NCBI GenBank assembly: GCA_001001045.1
Contig: LCIL01000003.1
Span: 1 to 34,396 of the forward strand
Direction: 5' to 3'
Source: Candidatus Woesebacteria bacterium GW2011_GWA1_44_23
GTDB lineage: Bacteria; Patescibacteriota; Microgenomatia; UBA8517
Length of the DNA stretch: 34,396 bases
The notes under the pieces were generated by a model. The model ran no database searches. It saw only the letters and a list, made by a program, of their open reading frames with translations, and was not told where the DNA came from. Numbering within the stretch: position 1 is the stretch's first letter; each line of letters opens with the position of its first letter. The position numbers and the translations under genes were made by a program. Positions 23,173-30,027 of this stretch are shown here, one piece after another.

Positions 23173-23278
23173 TTATTCTATATTAGCCTTATGTAAAGTT
23201 ATGAAGAATTTGAAGTCAAAAATTGGGATGCCGAAATGAGTATTCCAACAGAAAGGCTCATGGGGCAATTCTAATATT
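23173..23278 (-). pseudogene. Repeat-family remnant, copy C
   Basis: Reads HEPFCWNTHFGIPIFDFKFF in the family frame, matching copies A and B from the HE dipeptide to the FxF block. The ATG is missing (ATA in its place) and the second half is replaced by unrelated codons ending at 23173. The inner hairpin is kept as TTGGGAT (23223-23229) with ATTCCAA (with one G-U pair). It looks like a decayed, 3'-truncated copy. Confidence 0.6.
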
Positions 23279-23297
23279 TGGGTATAAAAATATACAG

Positions 23298-23819
23298 CTA
23301 GGTTACAATTTTCGTAGTACTTAATTCCTTGAGTTTGGCCACAAGTTCTTTCACCGTGTAGCCGGATGTATCTATTTGTTTATTTTCAAAAATTCTTAGC
23401 CCCTCAATAATTCTTCTCGCAAGAACTGCCTCTTTGGTTCTCAAATTTGCTATTTTTATTTCATTCTCTTCAAAAGTTTTTGAAATAATAACCAGCTGCG
23501 AAAAGAAGACCACAGTATTGATAAATATGTTGGAAATATCTTTTATATCAACACTGTGGACCTCGGATGAAAATATATGGCGGTTTATTATCGTAATTCT
23601 CCCCTCTTCTATATTGAGGATGTCGGGAAAGGGATCAAAAGGAAACCTGTGGGAAGAAACGCTGACCAGAATTCTGTTTGATTTTTTGACCAATTTTGCC
23701 ACGGCTCTAACCTCTGCCCTTTCTTGTTTTTTAACAGCCCTGGTCTCTTCCTGGTGTATTTTTAGCTTTTCCGATACAACATTCACACTCCCCTTTTGAT
23801 CATATATCTTTGTTTCCAT
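23298..23819 (-). CDS. Conserved cytoplasmic protein, unknown
   Basis: 173 residues. A charged helical N-terminus (~15-45; KIHQEETRAVKKQERAEVRA) is followed by a beta-rich segment (~48-110; LVSVSSHRFPFDPFPDIL, EEGRITIINRHIF) and C-terminal helices. The middle resembles a pleckstrin-like membrane-signalling fold (compare bacterial PH domains), a weak suggestion. No signal peptide. It is the last gene of the run RHH - YggT - DUF5670 - this gene, starting seven bases after the DUF5670 stop. The context hints at envelope stress. Confidence 0.75.
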   Translation of the reverse strand: METKIYDQKGSVNVVSEKLKIHQEETRAVKKQERAEVRAVAKLVKKSNRILVSVSSHRFPFDPFPDILNIEEGRITIINRHIFSSEVHSVDIKDISNIFINTVVFFSQLVIISKTFEENEIKIANLRTKEAVLARRIIEGLRIFENKQIDTSGYTVKELVAKLKELSTTKIVT

Positions 23820-23826
23820 TACAAAT

Positions 23827-23964
23827 TTAGCTTAAAAAACGAACAACCAATACAATTACTGCTATTACTAGTAATAGATGAATCAAGCCTCCGCCAATAT
23901 GCATAGAGAATCCTCCCAGCCAGGCAATAATCAATATAACGATCACAATATCAAGTAGTCCCAT
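23827..23964 (-). CDS. Lmo0937/DUF5670-type small membrane protein
   Basis: 45 residues: MGLLDIVIVILIIAWLGGF, then HIGGGLIHLLLVIAVIVLVV. Two short helices around a Gly-rich turn (GGGLIH) are the mark of the tiny Lmo0937-like (DUF5670) membrane proteins. It was too short for a 60-codon ORF cutoff. The leader carries AGGGGGTGA five bases before the ATG, the same extended Shine-Dalgarno as the YggT gene. It is one of a set of small membrane proteins next to a Crp/Fnr regulator; the role is unknown. Confidence 0.85.
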   Translation of the reverse strand: MGLLDIVIVILIIAWLGGFSMHIGGGLIHLLLVIAVIVLVVRFLS

Positions 23965-23996
23965 ATGTCTCACCCCCTAACACTCATTCCGACCAA

Positions 23997-24377
23997 TCAC
24001 TCTGCTCTCTCGCGGGAAAGTATTCTGATCAAAGCCACTATTCCCCAGGCTAAAACAGCGTAGACGATAACGGCAACCAGTGTCGCAGGCTCAAGAATAG
24101 CAGTGGTTTCTACACCGGTAGCTGTAGCCTGACGGAATATTCCTCTAAAAGGTATGATAAAAATCCCGGTTAGGGTATAAATTAAACTCACAAAAGTGCT
24201 TCCCTGACTTGCTCCTGCAAGCTTAAAAATTAAACGGAAAATCAGGAGAACCTCCAGTATTCCAAACAGGAAATAGACCAAACGTTCCACTGTTTGATTA
24301 CTACTTACCTCCGCCTTGGCCGGAGCCACCGTCTCATTATTTTCTGTTCTGACTGTTTCTCTTACGATTTCTGCCAT
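23997..24377 (-). CDS. YggT-family membrane protein
   Basis: 126 residues from ATG 24377. The N-terminal ~35 residues are charged and cytoplasmic. Four hydrophobic segments follow, with the YggT-type pattern LLIFRLIFKLAGASQGSTFV and IFIIPFRGIF. Homologues are linked to envelope and septum organisation and osmotic stress. GTG 24386 is rejected because AGGGGGTGA sits five bases before ATG 24377 and includes that GTG. It is coupled to the upstream RHH gene, whose stop codon lies within this Shine-Dalgarno sequence. Confidence 0.87.
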   Translation of the reverse strand: MAEIVRETVRTENNETVAPAKAEVSSNQTVERLVYFLFGILEVLLIFRLIFKLAGASQGSTFVSLIYTLTGIFIIPFRGIFRQATATGVETTAILEPATLVAVIVYAVLAWGIVALIRILSRERAE

Positions 24378-24382
24378 ATTAC

Positions 24383-24547
24383 TCACCCCCTTTTGATCAT
24401 TGTCACTTTAGGTAAATATTTCATTAATGATCTTTCTACAAGTGCGGTTAAACTTAATTCTTCAATAACGGCCTGGGCCTTGGCGTGTTTGACAATCGCA
24501 GGCTTCATAAAGAGGGTTAAGCGTTGTTTACCATTCCTTTTTGTCAT
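24383..24547 (-). CDS. Small ribbon-helix-helix-like protein
   Basis: 54 residues: MTKRNGKQRLTLFMKPAIVK, then helices AKAQAVIEELSLTALVERSL. A basic strand (RLTLFM) followed by two helices is the RHH DNA-binding layout, as in antitoxins and small repressors. No toxin is adjacent, so it may be a stand-alone regulator of the membrane-protein operon. GGAAG lies 11 bases before the ATG. The longer open frame to 24757 on this strand is antisense-like overlap of the upstream gene and was not used. Confidence 0.7.
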   Translation of the reverse strand: MTKRNGKQRLTLFMKPAIVKHAKAQAVIEELSLTALVERSLMKYLPKVTMIKRG

Positions 24548-24567
24548 ATTTCTGTCGACTTCCTTTT

Positions 24568-24876
24568 TCAAAGAAAAACAGAAAGGATAAGTCCTACTAT
24601 AATTACAAGAACGATGACGTTGGGTAGTCCTGTTATGGCCAGGATGCCCAGAACCGAGAGGATCCAAAGGATTAAGAGAATCCCGGCTATCGTCTGAAGC
24701 GGCGCGGGTAAAATTCCTATCGCCCAGACAACAACAATAAGAATCAGAAGTTCCCACAAGGTAACAGGGTGACCGTTAATCGTAAAAAGAGAAACGTTCG
24801 GGATGGGAATTCCCGAAAGAGGCATATACCCGAGAAACCAAAGGATGACAAGTATGACAACAATTGCAATTAGCAT
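24568..24876 (-). CDS. Small polytopic membrane protein, unknown
   Basis: 102 residues from ATG 24876, almost wholly hydrophobic: helices at ~2-18, ~40-55, ~60-77 and ~82-100 with one polar loop (SLFTINGHPVTLW). The frame extends 18 codons to TTG 24930, but TATAAT (24887-24892) lies inside that part, ten bases before the ATG, so the shorter form is chosen. It leads into the RHH gene 20 bases later, so the small-protein cluster is probably one transcription unit. Confidence 0.7.
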   Translation of the reverse strand: MLIAIVVILVILWFLGYMPLSGIPIPNVSLFTINGHPVTLWELLILIVVVWAIGILPAPLQTIAGILLILWILSVLGILAITGLPNVIVLVIIVGLILSVFL

Positions 24877-24952
24877 AAGTACTTGAATTATACGTAGACG
24901 GGAAGTAATAGTCTGTAATTTAAATAACAAATATTGTGTGATCTGAAACTGC

Positions 24953-25615
24953 TTAGGTTTTTGCGTTATTTGAAGTTAATTCGGCATTCATAAGGGGAAT
25001 ATTGCCGATAAATATTGCGCGGTCAATGTGCTCGACTAATCCTTTTTTCTCGAGTCTTGCCATTTCAACGCTTGCGGTTTCTCTGGCCACCCCGACAAGT
25101 GTTGCTATGTCCTGCTGGGTAAAGTGATGGGTAATTAAAACACCCTTGCCTTTTTCTTCCCCAAAATGTTTGGCTATATATAGGAGGACCGATATAACCC
25201 TCCTATATGCGTCGCTGAATACCAAATTCTCCATGCGGGTCAAGGTTTCCGCGTAGCGTTCTATCAGTTCACTAAGAAGCTCAAAGACAATAGTGGGTTT
25301 GTCTTTAATAAAATTGACTACATCTTCTCTGGGTGCACGTCCAACTTCAACCGGAGTCAAAGCTTCAAAAAAGTAAACATTGGGGGTGCCGTTTATTGCC
25401 CAAACCATGGGAAAATATGAGACGGGTCTTAGAATATGAAGCGTAAGTTCAAAACCGGTTTTGGAGATAGTATATTGTCTGACGTAGCCTTTAGTTAAAC
25501 AAAAAATACCTTGGGGATCGTCGTCAGCCCTGATGAGCGTCTCCCCTTTTTTGTAACTCCGAGTTTTAAACTGTTTGTAAAACTCTTCAAACTCTTTGGT
25601 CTTGCCTGTATCCAT
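24953..25615 (-). CDS. Crp/Fnr-family transcription regulator
   Basis: 220 residues from ATG 25615. The N-terminal cyclic-nucleotide-binding beta barrel (~15-125; SYKKGETLIRADDDPQGIFC, TKGYVRQY) lacks the Cys set of Fnr and the full cAMP-phosphate cassette, so the ligand is unknown. The C-terminal winged helix (~165-215) has FTQQDIATLVGVARETASVE, a typical Crp recognition segment. Upstream in-frame starts exist to 25666; TATAAT at 25644-25649 argues against the longest. A palindrome at its likely transcription start suggests autoregulation. The cluster of small membrane genes downstream may be its targets. Confidence 0.9.
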   Translation of the reverse strand: MDTGKTKEFEEFYKQFKTRSYKKGETLIRADDDPQGIFCLTKGYVRQYTISKTGFELTLHILRPVSYFPMVWAINGTPNVYFFEALTPVEVGRAPREDVVNFIKDKPTIVFELLSELIERYAETLTRMENLVFSDAYRRVISVLLYIAKHFGEEKGKGVLITHHFTQQDIATLVGVARETASVEMARLEKKGLVEHIDRAIFIGNIPLMNAELTSNNAKT

Positions 25616-25631
25616 TAAGGTTTTCCGGGAA

Positions 25632-25649
25632 GTTTGCAAACCCATTATA
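25632..25649 (-). promoter_or_regulatory. Crp/Fnr gene -10 with palindromic operator
   Basis: TATAAT (25644-25649, minus strand) is followed at the expected start site by the perfect 10-bp palindrome GTTTGCAAAC (25632-25641). A dyad over +1 would block transcription, which fits self-repression. No good -35 was seen. Confidence 0.5.
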
Positions 25650-25666
25650 TAACCGGAACACAACAA

Positions 25667-26139
25667 AAGAAAGACCCCTGCTTTTGAGGATTTACTGTTT
25701 AGCTAATCTTCGAAGTCAACACTGTTAAAAAATCTTTAACAATACTGTCTTTATACATCTTCTTTATCCAGCTGCTTGAACTGCGTTTTTCAATGGCCAT
25801 ATTCTTCCAAAAGAAACTCGCGGGTATGACAGAGCCGGAAAATAATTTATTTTGTATGGGAATTACGTTCATGTTTATGAGTCAGGTTGGGGCAGTAAAG
25901 AAGCAAAAGATATTTGTGTATAATTCGTTAATCTGCCTTCTCTAATATTAACTTTAAGGTTAACTATTACGATTACTATATTAAAAGTTATAGTTATCGG
26001 TTATGTTAATTACTGCCTCAACCTTGACTAATAAGAAGTATATTAGTAATTTTGCATATCTTCAGTAACTTAGATTTCTTTTTTAAAGTAATGTAAATTA
26101 CCTGAGTTATGTTATCTGTAAAATTGTGAAAAAAATAAC
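25667..26139. other. AT-rich gene-free stretch (473 bp)
   Basis: No convincing gene. The middle (about 25950-26010) is dense in TTAA/TAAC words with imperfect dyads such as TAACTTTAAGGTTA and repeated GTTAT elements. CTGTAA...TTACAG pairs lie near the NUDIX end. It may be a regulatory or origin-like AT-rich zone, or decayed sequence; nothing firm can be said. Confidence 0.4.
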
Positions 26140-26610
26140 TTACAGACCCGTTGAATTTCGCTCCCTTATGGCCTGGTCGATCAAAAAAACCTGGTTCTCC
26201 CTGAGAAGAGGGAGTTTGTCCTGAGAAAAAAACCCGTATTTGGAAACCTCGTGACTTGGAGTAAAGTCGCCGCCTATAAATGCCCCCGTGTAGCACATAT
26301 CGAGTCGGGCATTATCTCTGTCGGTTCTGGTTTTAAGAGGTTCGTCAACACTTACAATGAGTCCCGACTCTTCTTTAATCTCCCGTTCCAAAGCCTCGCG
26401 CGGATGCTCTCCGGACTTCATATAGCCCCCGGGTAGCGCCCATGCATGAGACCGGTACGTATGCTTAAAAAGAAGAACTTCGCTTTTTTCGTTGAAAATA
26501 ATTCCGGTTACACCGATTAAAAATCTGTCCTGGAAAAAACGCATGACAAATATTTGTACTCCCTTGGGAAGGTTCAGTGCTTTATAAATTTTGGCCAGGA
26601 GATTTTTCAC
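26140..26610 (-). CDS. NUDIX hydrolase
   Basis: 156 residues. The Nudix box is complete: G62-x5-E68-x7-REIKEESGL (motif G-Y-M-K-S-G-E then HPREALE). It cleaves a nucleoside diphosphate linked to another group; the exact substrate cannot be told. An N-terminal helix (~1-25; KNLLAKIYKALNLP) could contact membrane. It starts with GTG overlapping the LapA stop (GTGA), so the two are coupled. It lies 3' of a small envelope gene. Confidence 0.92.
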   Translation of the reverse strand: MKNLLAKIYKALNLPKGVQIFVMRFFQDRFLIGVTGIIFNEKSEVLLFKHTYRSHAWALPGGYMKSGEHPREALEREIKEESGLIVSVDEPLKTRTDRDNARLDMCYTGAFIGGDFTPSHEVSKYGFFSQDKLPLLRENQVFLIDQAIRERNSTGL

Positions 26611-26951
26611 AAAGAGTTAGAATCTTCAGAATCTTTATCCGAACCGTGTTTCAGCTTTTCGTTTTCCAACTCCAACTGGTGAACACGTTTGGTTAGCTCA
26701 AGCACTTGGTCTTTCTCTTTTTTGATTTCCTTATTCTTACCACGCAATTTTAAGGAAGTGGAAATGGCGCGTATCAGATAGATCAAATAGGAAAAAACCA
26801 AGCCGACAAGAATGGATCCGATAATCACGAATATGAGGGGTACGTTTGAAAATGTGTAGAACTTAAGATTAACCGTAACGGGCATTAAATTAAATTTGGA
26901 AATATAGACAAGAAGTGAACCCGCAACTAAAAATAAAATCAAAATAAACAT
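26607..26951 (-). CDS. LapA-domain membrane protein
   Basis: 114 residues. Two membrane helices (~2-17 and ~38-62; LIFVIIGSILVGLVFSYLIY) are followed by a cytoplasmic coiled coil (~72-105; KKEKDQVLELTKRVHQLELE), the LapA (DUF1049) layout known from lipopolysaccharide-assembly partners. Here it is probably a general envelope-linked scaffold, as no LPS genes are seen. TATAAT ends five bases before the ATG. It is coupled with the NUDIX gene by GTGA. Confidence 0.85.
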   Translation of the reverse strand: MFILILFLVAGSLLVYISKFNLMPVTVNLKFYTFSNVPLIFVIIGSILVGLVFSYLIYLIRAISTSLKLRGKNKEIKKEKDQVLELTKRVHQLELENEKLKHGSDKDSEDSNSL

Positions 26952-26969
26952 ATCCTATTATACTCCAAA

Positions 26970-27266
26970 TCAAAAGGATGAGGAGTCAGCACTTAAGGAG
27001 TTAAGTTCTTTATCTATTTGACCAAGATCCGTGCCGTCAAGGTCCGATGTTGCCCTATCCAGGTCCGCGCCGCTTTTTATAGAGGGCGCATTAGCGGCAC
27101 CTTCTTGATAATCCGCCTGATACTCCGCAGCGATACCGGCATTAACCGGCATCTCGCTGCCTATACTCTTCCTTGCTGTGAAATAGTAATAGGCTCCGGC
27201 TCCGACGACAACCAACGCGACTGCCGCGATGATTATTATTTGAATGAATCCTTTTTGTTTTTTCAT
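26970..27266 (-). CDS. Small single-pass protein with prepilin-like start
   Basis: 98 residues. KKQKGFIQIIIIAAVALVVV resembles a type IV prepilin leader (KGF then a hydrophobic helix) but lacks the Glu at mature position 5, so processing by prepilin peptidase is doubtful. The rest (~30-98) is polar and probably unstructured or helical. Its ATG overlaps the upstream stop (ATGA, 27263-27266), so the two are made together. Function unknown. Confidence 0.72.
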   Translation of the reverse strand: MKKQKGFIQIIIIAAVALVVVGAGAYYYFTARKSIGSEMPVNAGIAAEYQADYQEGAANAPSIKSGADLDRATSDLDGTDLGQIDKELNSLSADSSSF

Positions 27267-27985
27267 ATAGGTGTTGCTGTGGGCGATGCCGTCGGTGATA
27301 CGGTTGGTGTCGGTGTTGCTGTCGGTGATGCCGTCGCAGTGGGTGTTGCGGAAGAGGTAGCTGTTGCGGTTGAGGCCGGAGACCCTGAAGGCGTTGCCGA
27401 ATCACTGCTTGTCGTGGTCGGCACCAGGGTGTGTACTCCTACGATAAGATTCCTGATGGATGTTCTGTAGTTATTCATGGCTCTTTTTACGAGCTGCATG
27501 TTAAGTCTGTATTGATTCAAAAGGCCTTTAGGATCACCAAACTCGCAGCTAAAATTGGCGGAGTCGGTTTGCGTCTTTGTCATGGCAGCCGTTACCAAAC
27601 CTTTTTGTTTGTCTATATCGGCAACCAGTGCATCATAATTGGAGAGACTTTTCCCGCTGGCAATCACTTTCGTTTGATAGAAATTTTTAACCCGGAGTGC
27701 AATTGCGTCAAACTTACCCATCGTGTTTATAGCCAGACGGTTCAATTGACCGATTTTTTTAGTAATGCCGTTTTCTTTTGCCTGACAGACCTTCAGTTTT
27801 ACCGCGGTCAAATTACTTTTTCCTCTGCTTGCGGGGGACGCCGAAGGCGATGCTAGGATACTGTCAGGCGTTAGAGCACCGGGGTTATTTCTTACGGTGG
27901 CGGCACGGTCACTTGCCGCAAAGGCCGAAGTTGCAAAAAAACCGAAAATCAAAGCCAGGACAATGGGAAGAAGTTTTAATTTCAC
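27263..27985 (-). CDS. Secreted helical protein with Ser/Thr/Pro/Ala tail
   Basis: 240 residues from GTG 27985. Signal peptide (~1-23, ending AFA), a Ser/Pro patch (~45-55), a helical core (~58-185) with two Cys (68, 147) that could form a disulfide, and a low-complexity tail (~193-240) of SATPSGSPAST and TATASPTATPTPT repeats. The tail DNA is a degenerate short tandem repeat (27266-27410). Probably a surface stalk or wall-spanning linker. The leaderless GTG start follows from TTGACA-18-TAGACT, seven bases upstream. Confidence 0.82.
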   Translation of the reverse strand: MKLKLLPIVLALIFGFFATSAFAASDRAATVRNNPGALTPDSILASPSASPASRGKSNLTAVKLKVCQAKENGITKKIGQLNRLAINTMGKFDAIALRVKNFYQTKVIASGKSLSNYDALVADIDKQKGLVTAAMTKTQTDSANFSCEFGDPKGLLNQYRLNMQLVKRAMNNYRTSIRNLIVGVHTLVPTTTSSDSATPSGSPASTATATSSATPTATASPTATPTPTVSPTASPTATPI

Positions 27986-27992
27986 AAGGTTC

Positions 27993-28022
27993 AGTCTAAC
28001 AAATTTCCTGAGTGATTGTCAA
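27993..28022 (-). promoter_or_regulatory. Promoter TTGACA-18-TAGACT for a leaderless GTG
   Basis: Minus-strand TTGACA (28017-28022) and TAGACT (27993-27998), 18 bp apart. The -10 ends seven bases before GTG 27985. Divergent from the gene at 28047. Confidence 0.65.
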
Positions 28023-28046
28023 ATAAAGACGATGTAAAATGTCACA

Positions 28047-28301
28047 ATGAAGGAAAGGTGTATTTTTACGGCAGCGGATTTCCAAGAACCTGCTTTTCCG
28101 AAAAACAAAGGAGATTGTGGTGAATGTTATGCAAATCCGGGAAAAGAGATGAACGGTTGCTGTTTTGAAGCCGCTAAAAGACTGATCATGCTGGACCAAA
28201 AGGAGGAAGTAATAGATGTGGCGGGGACGTTAAGAGGCAAAGCGTTATCCCAAACGTCAAGATTAAGAGGATTAAGCGGAGCGCTTATTAACTTGCCCTG
28301 A
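28047..28301 (+). CDS. Small Cys-rich cytoplasmic protein, unknown
   Basis: 84 residues. Five Cys (5, 24, 27, 38, 39) with GDCGECYANPGKEMNGCCFE suggest a metal site (zinc or iron-sulphur). The C-terminal part is charged and helical (AAKRLIMLDQKEEVID). No signal peptide and no family recognised. TAAAAT (28035-28040) ends six bases before the ATG, so it is leaderless. A 6-bp stem overlaps its stop codon. Confidence 0.7.
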   Translation: MKERCIFTAADFQEPAFPKNKGDCGECYANPGKEMNGCCFEAAKRLIMLDQKEEVIDVAGTLRGKALSQTSRLRGLSGALINLP

Positions 28302-28313
28302 TTATAAAGGGCA
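28294..28313 (+). terminator. Weak hairpin at the end of the Cys-rich gene
   Basis: TGCCCT (28294-28299) pairs with AGGGCA (28308-28313), loop of eight. No T-run follows, so termination would be weak; it may instead shape the start region of the next gene. Confidence 0.35.
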
Positions 28314-28316
28314 GCG

Positions 28317-29171
28317 TTGGAGCTTCATGGTATATCATTAGATGTGGATAAAGAAAAGGGATTTACTTATGTTTTTGTAATTTTCGTAGTTTTCGTGCTG
28401 GCCGCATTCTACCTTGGACGTTTACCCAAAACAAAAAACCTTGCAGTCAGTATCCTCCCCACCCCAACCCCATACCAGTTCCCCTATAAAAATCCCGTAA
28501 TCCCCAAAAATCGTTCGTACAGAATTGTAATTGTGGGAGACTCCATCGTTGACTCACTGGGACCGAATGCCAATGTTCTCCGGGAAGATTTAATAGGTTA
28601 TTATCCGGATAGTGAATTTGTAACATATAACTACGGCTATCCGTCAACCAATATTCTTAGTCTCTATCAAAGGCTTACCGAAGATACCGTCGGAAACGGA
28701 GAAAGAAATGAAGCCGTTTTTGAACTATCGTTTGAACTTATTATCATTGAATCTTTCGGCAATAACCCGCTTTCGGAGTACCCTCTGGCAGAAGGCCTTA
28801 AAAAGCAGGATGAAGAACTGGAAAGGAGTGTTACCGCAATTCTTTCCCAAAAACCAAACGCGGCTCTTGCATTTTTGACCCCCATTGCTTTTAACCCGGT
28901 AAACTATGCAAAAAGTACCCGTGATCTGTCAGCGGAAGAACGCAAAAAGTGGGTAGATGAAAGAACCGCATACGTAAATAATCACAAAAAGTTTGCGGAA
29001 GAAAAAGGAATACCTGTAATTGACGTTTACGCGGCATCCCTTAAATCAGACGGTGTGGTTGACGGAAGCTATATATCGGATGACTTCGTCCATCCTTCCG
29101 AAAAAGGCATTGCCCTAATCAGTAAATCCATTGCCGACTACATTTTCGCAAACAAAATTTTTCCCCAGTAA
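28317..29171 (+). CDS. Membrane-anchored SGNH/GDSL hydrolase
   Basis: 284 residues if started at TTG 28317. AGGG lies five bases before that TTG; GTG 28344 (MDKEKGFTYVFVIF) is the alternative. One membrane helix (~17-34) and a Pro-rich linker precede the hydrolase domain (~68-280): block I VGDSIVDSLG with catalytic Ser, a block III-like FGNNPL, and block V DDFVHPSEKG with the Asp-His pair. These enzymes cleave esters on lipids or carbohydrates; here it acts outside the membrane, perhaps deacetylating envelope glycans. The substrate is inferred only. Confidence 0.87.
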   Translation: MELHGISLDVDKEKGFTYVFVIFVVFVLAAFYLGRLPKTKNLAVSILPTPTPYQFPYKNPVIPKNRSYRIVIVGDSIVDSLGPNANVLREDLIGYYPDSEFVTYNYGYPSTNILSLYQRLTEDTVGNGERNEAVFELSFELIIIESFGNNPLSEYPLAEGLKKQDEELERSVTAILSQKPNAALAFLTPIAFNPVNYAKSTRDLSAEERKKWVDERTAYVNNHKKFAEEKGIPVIDVYAASLKSDGVVDGSYISDDFVHPSEKGIALISKSIADYIFANKIFPQ

Positions 29172-29188
29172 ATAGGTATAAGCTTAAA

Positions 29189-29416
29189 TCAGACGCGTTT
29201 ATCACTCACCGCGGCAAGTTCCCTGAAGTTGGTATTAGTTACCTGACAAGTTTTCTCGAGGCATTGGTAATATTCTTCGAGGCTTATTTCCCCCTTAAGA
29301 AAGGCAACCGACACTCGATTTTCTTCCCTAAGTGCCTCACCCAAACCTGTAAATTCCCCCACTTGCCCGGGTCCGTTCGGTTTAATAATATTTGAAAGAC
29401 TTTCTTTAAGGGGCAT
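29189..29416 (-). CDS. Small soluble helical protein, unknown
   Basis: 75 residues, mostly helical: PLKESLSNIIKPNGPGQVGE then ALREENRVSVAFLKGEISLE. One Cys pair (51 and 56). No family recognised. The frame is supported by TTGTAA-17-TAATAT (29424-29452), which ends seven bases before the ATG, the spacing shared by many genes here. Confidence 0.6.
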   Translation of the reverse strand: MPLKESLSNIIKPNGPGQVGEFTGLGEALREENRVSVAFLKGEISLEEYYQCLEKTCQVTNTNFRELAAVSDKRV

Positions 29417-29423
29417 TTGAAAA

Positions 29424-29452
29424 ATATTAATATAATAACGGTCGCTTTACAA
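29424..29452 (-). promoter_or_regulatory. Promoter TTGTAA-17-TAATAT
   Basis: The -35 is at 29447-29452 and the -10 at 29424-29429 on the minus strand. The -10 ends seven bases before ATG 29416. Confidence 0.6.
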
Positions 29453-29486
29453 TCTGTTGACGGAGGTAAGAAAAGGTTTGGGGGTT

Positions 29487-29897
29487 CTAGTTCCCGGGTT
29501 TTAAAAAGTAGGACTCTCTTAGCCACCCAATAAATTCATCATCGATCTCTTTTTCCGAAGTGATTTCAAAACAATTTTTATAGTTTTTGCCCGATAGAGG
29601 TACAGATTGTACTAACCTGGAACTGTCAATTATTCTGTTAGCGGCGATTCTTACTTCTAAACTTTCTCTTTTGGGAAGTGCCGCCAAAAAATCATAAATC
29701 CCGAATAAGTGAATACAGCAAGGAAGTGATATTATTTTTACTTTCCCCGCCTTTTTCTCTATCCTTCCGGCTAAGTAGTCAAATATTTTCTTGGCCTTTT
29801 TCTTGTTTTTGAAGTGATCTTCTATGGGAACCGAACGGCAGCTGTGGGGCTGCTTCGCCCTTTTGAATATCCTTTTGCATTTGTCACAAGTCCACAT
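29487..29897 (-). CDS. DUF5655-type protein with N-terminal zinc-knuckle
   Basis: 136 residues from ATG 29897. MWTCDKCKRIFKRAKQPHSC supplies a CxxC...HxxC zinc knuckle. The following ~110 residues (DHFKNKKKAKKIFDYLAGRI, then KIISLPCCIHLFG, closing DDEFIGWLRESY) match the DUF5655 pattern. These are cytoplasmic and of unknown function. The frame runs six codons further to GTG 29915, but TTGATT-17-TATGAA ends nine bases before ATG 29897, which also begins the zinc knuckle cleanly. Nothing is seen in the 112 bases upstream. Confidence 0.8.
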   Translation of the reverse strand: MWTCDKCKRIFKRAKQPHSCRSVPIEDHFKNKKKAKKIFDYLAGRIEKKAGKVKIISLPCCIHLFGIYDFLAALPKRESLEVRIAANRIIDSSRLVQSVPLSGKNYKNCFEITSEKEIDDEFIGWLRESYFLKPGN

Positions 29898-30027
29898 TAT
29901 GTTGTCTTCATACACGCAGTTGAAAAAGCAATCAAAGGAATTGCCCTACGGGTAGGACGCATCCACAAACACTAACACCCCCCTTGGGACATTTACCAGA
30001 CCACACCTCACCCGCTTTCCACTTATC

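Noticed and set aside
24548-24757. N-terminal extension of the RHH ORF to 24757
   Set aside because: The extension lies antisense-frame within the membrane-protein gene; ATG 24547 has a Shine-Dalgarno-like site and begins the RHH fold.
27266-27410. CRISPR-like or minisatellite array
   Set aside because: The short repeats are degenerate codons for Ser/Thr/Pro/Ala in a protein tail, with no regular spacers.
27018-27470. Plus-strand 150-codon ORF and minus-strand His/Arg/Gln-rich ORF at 27142-27405
   Set aside because: Both are shadow frames of the low-complexity tail of the secreted protein; repetitive DNA keeps all frames open.
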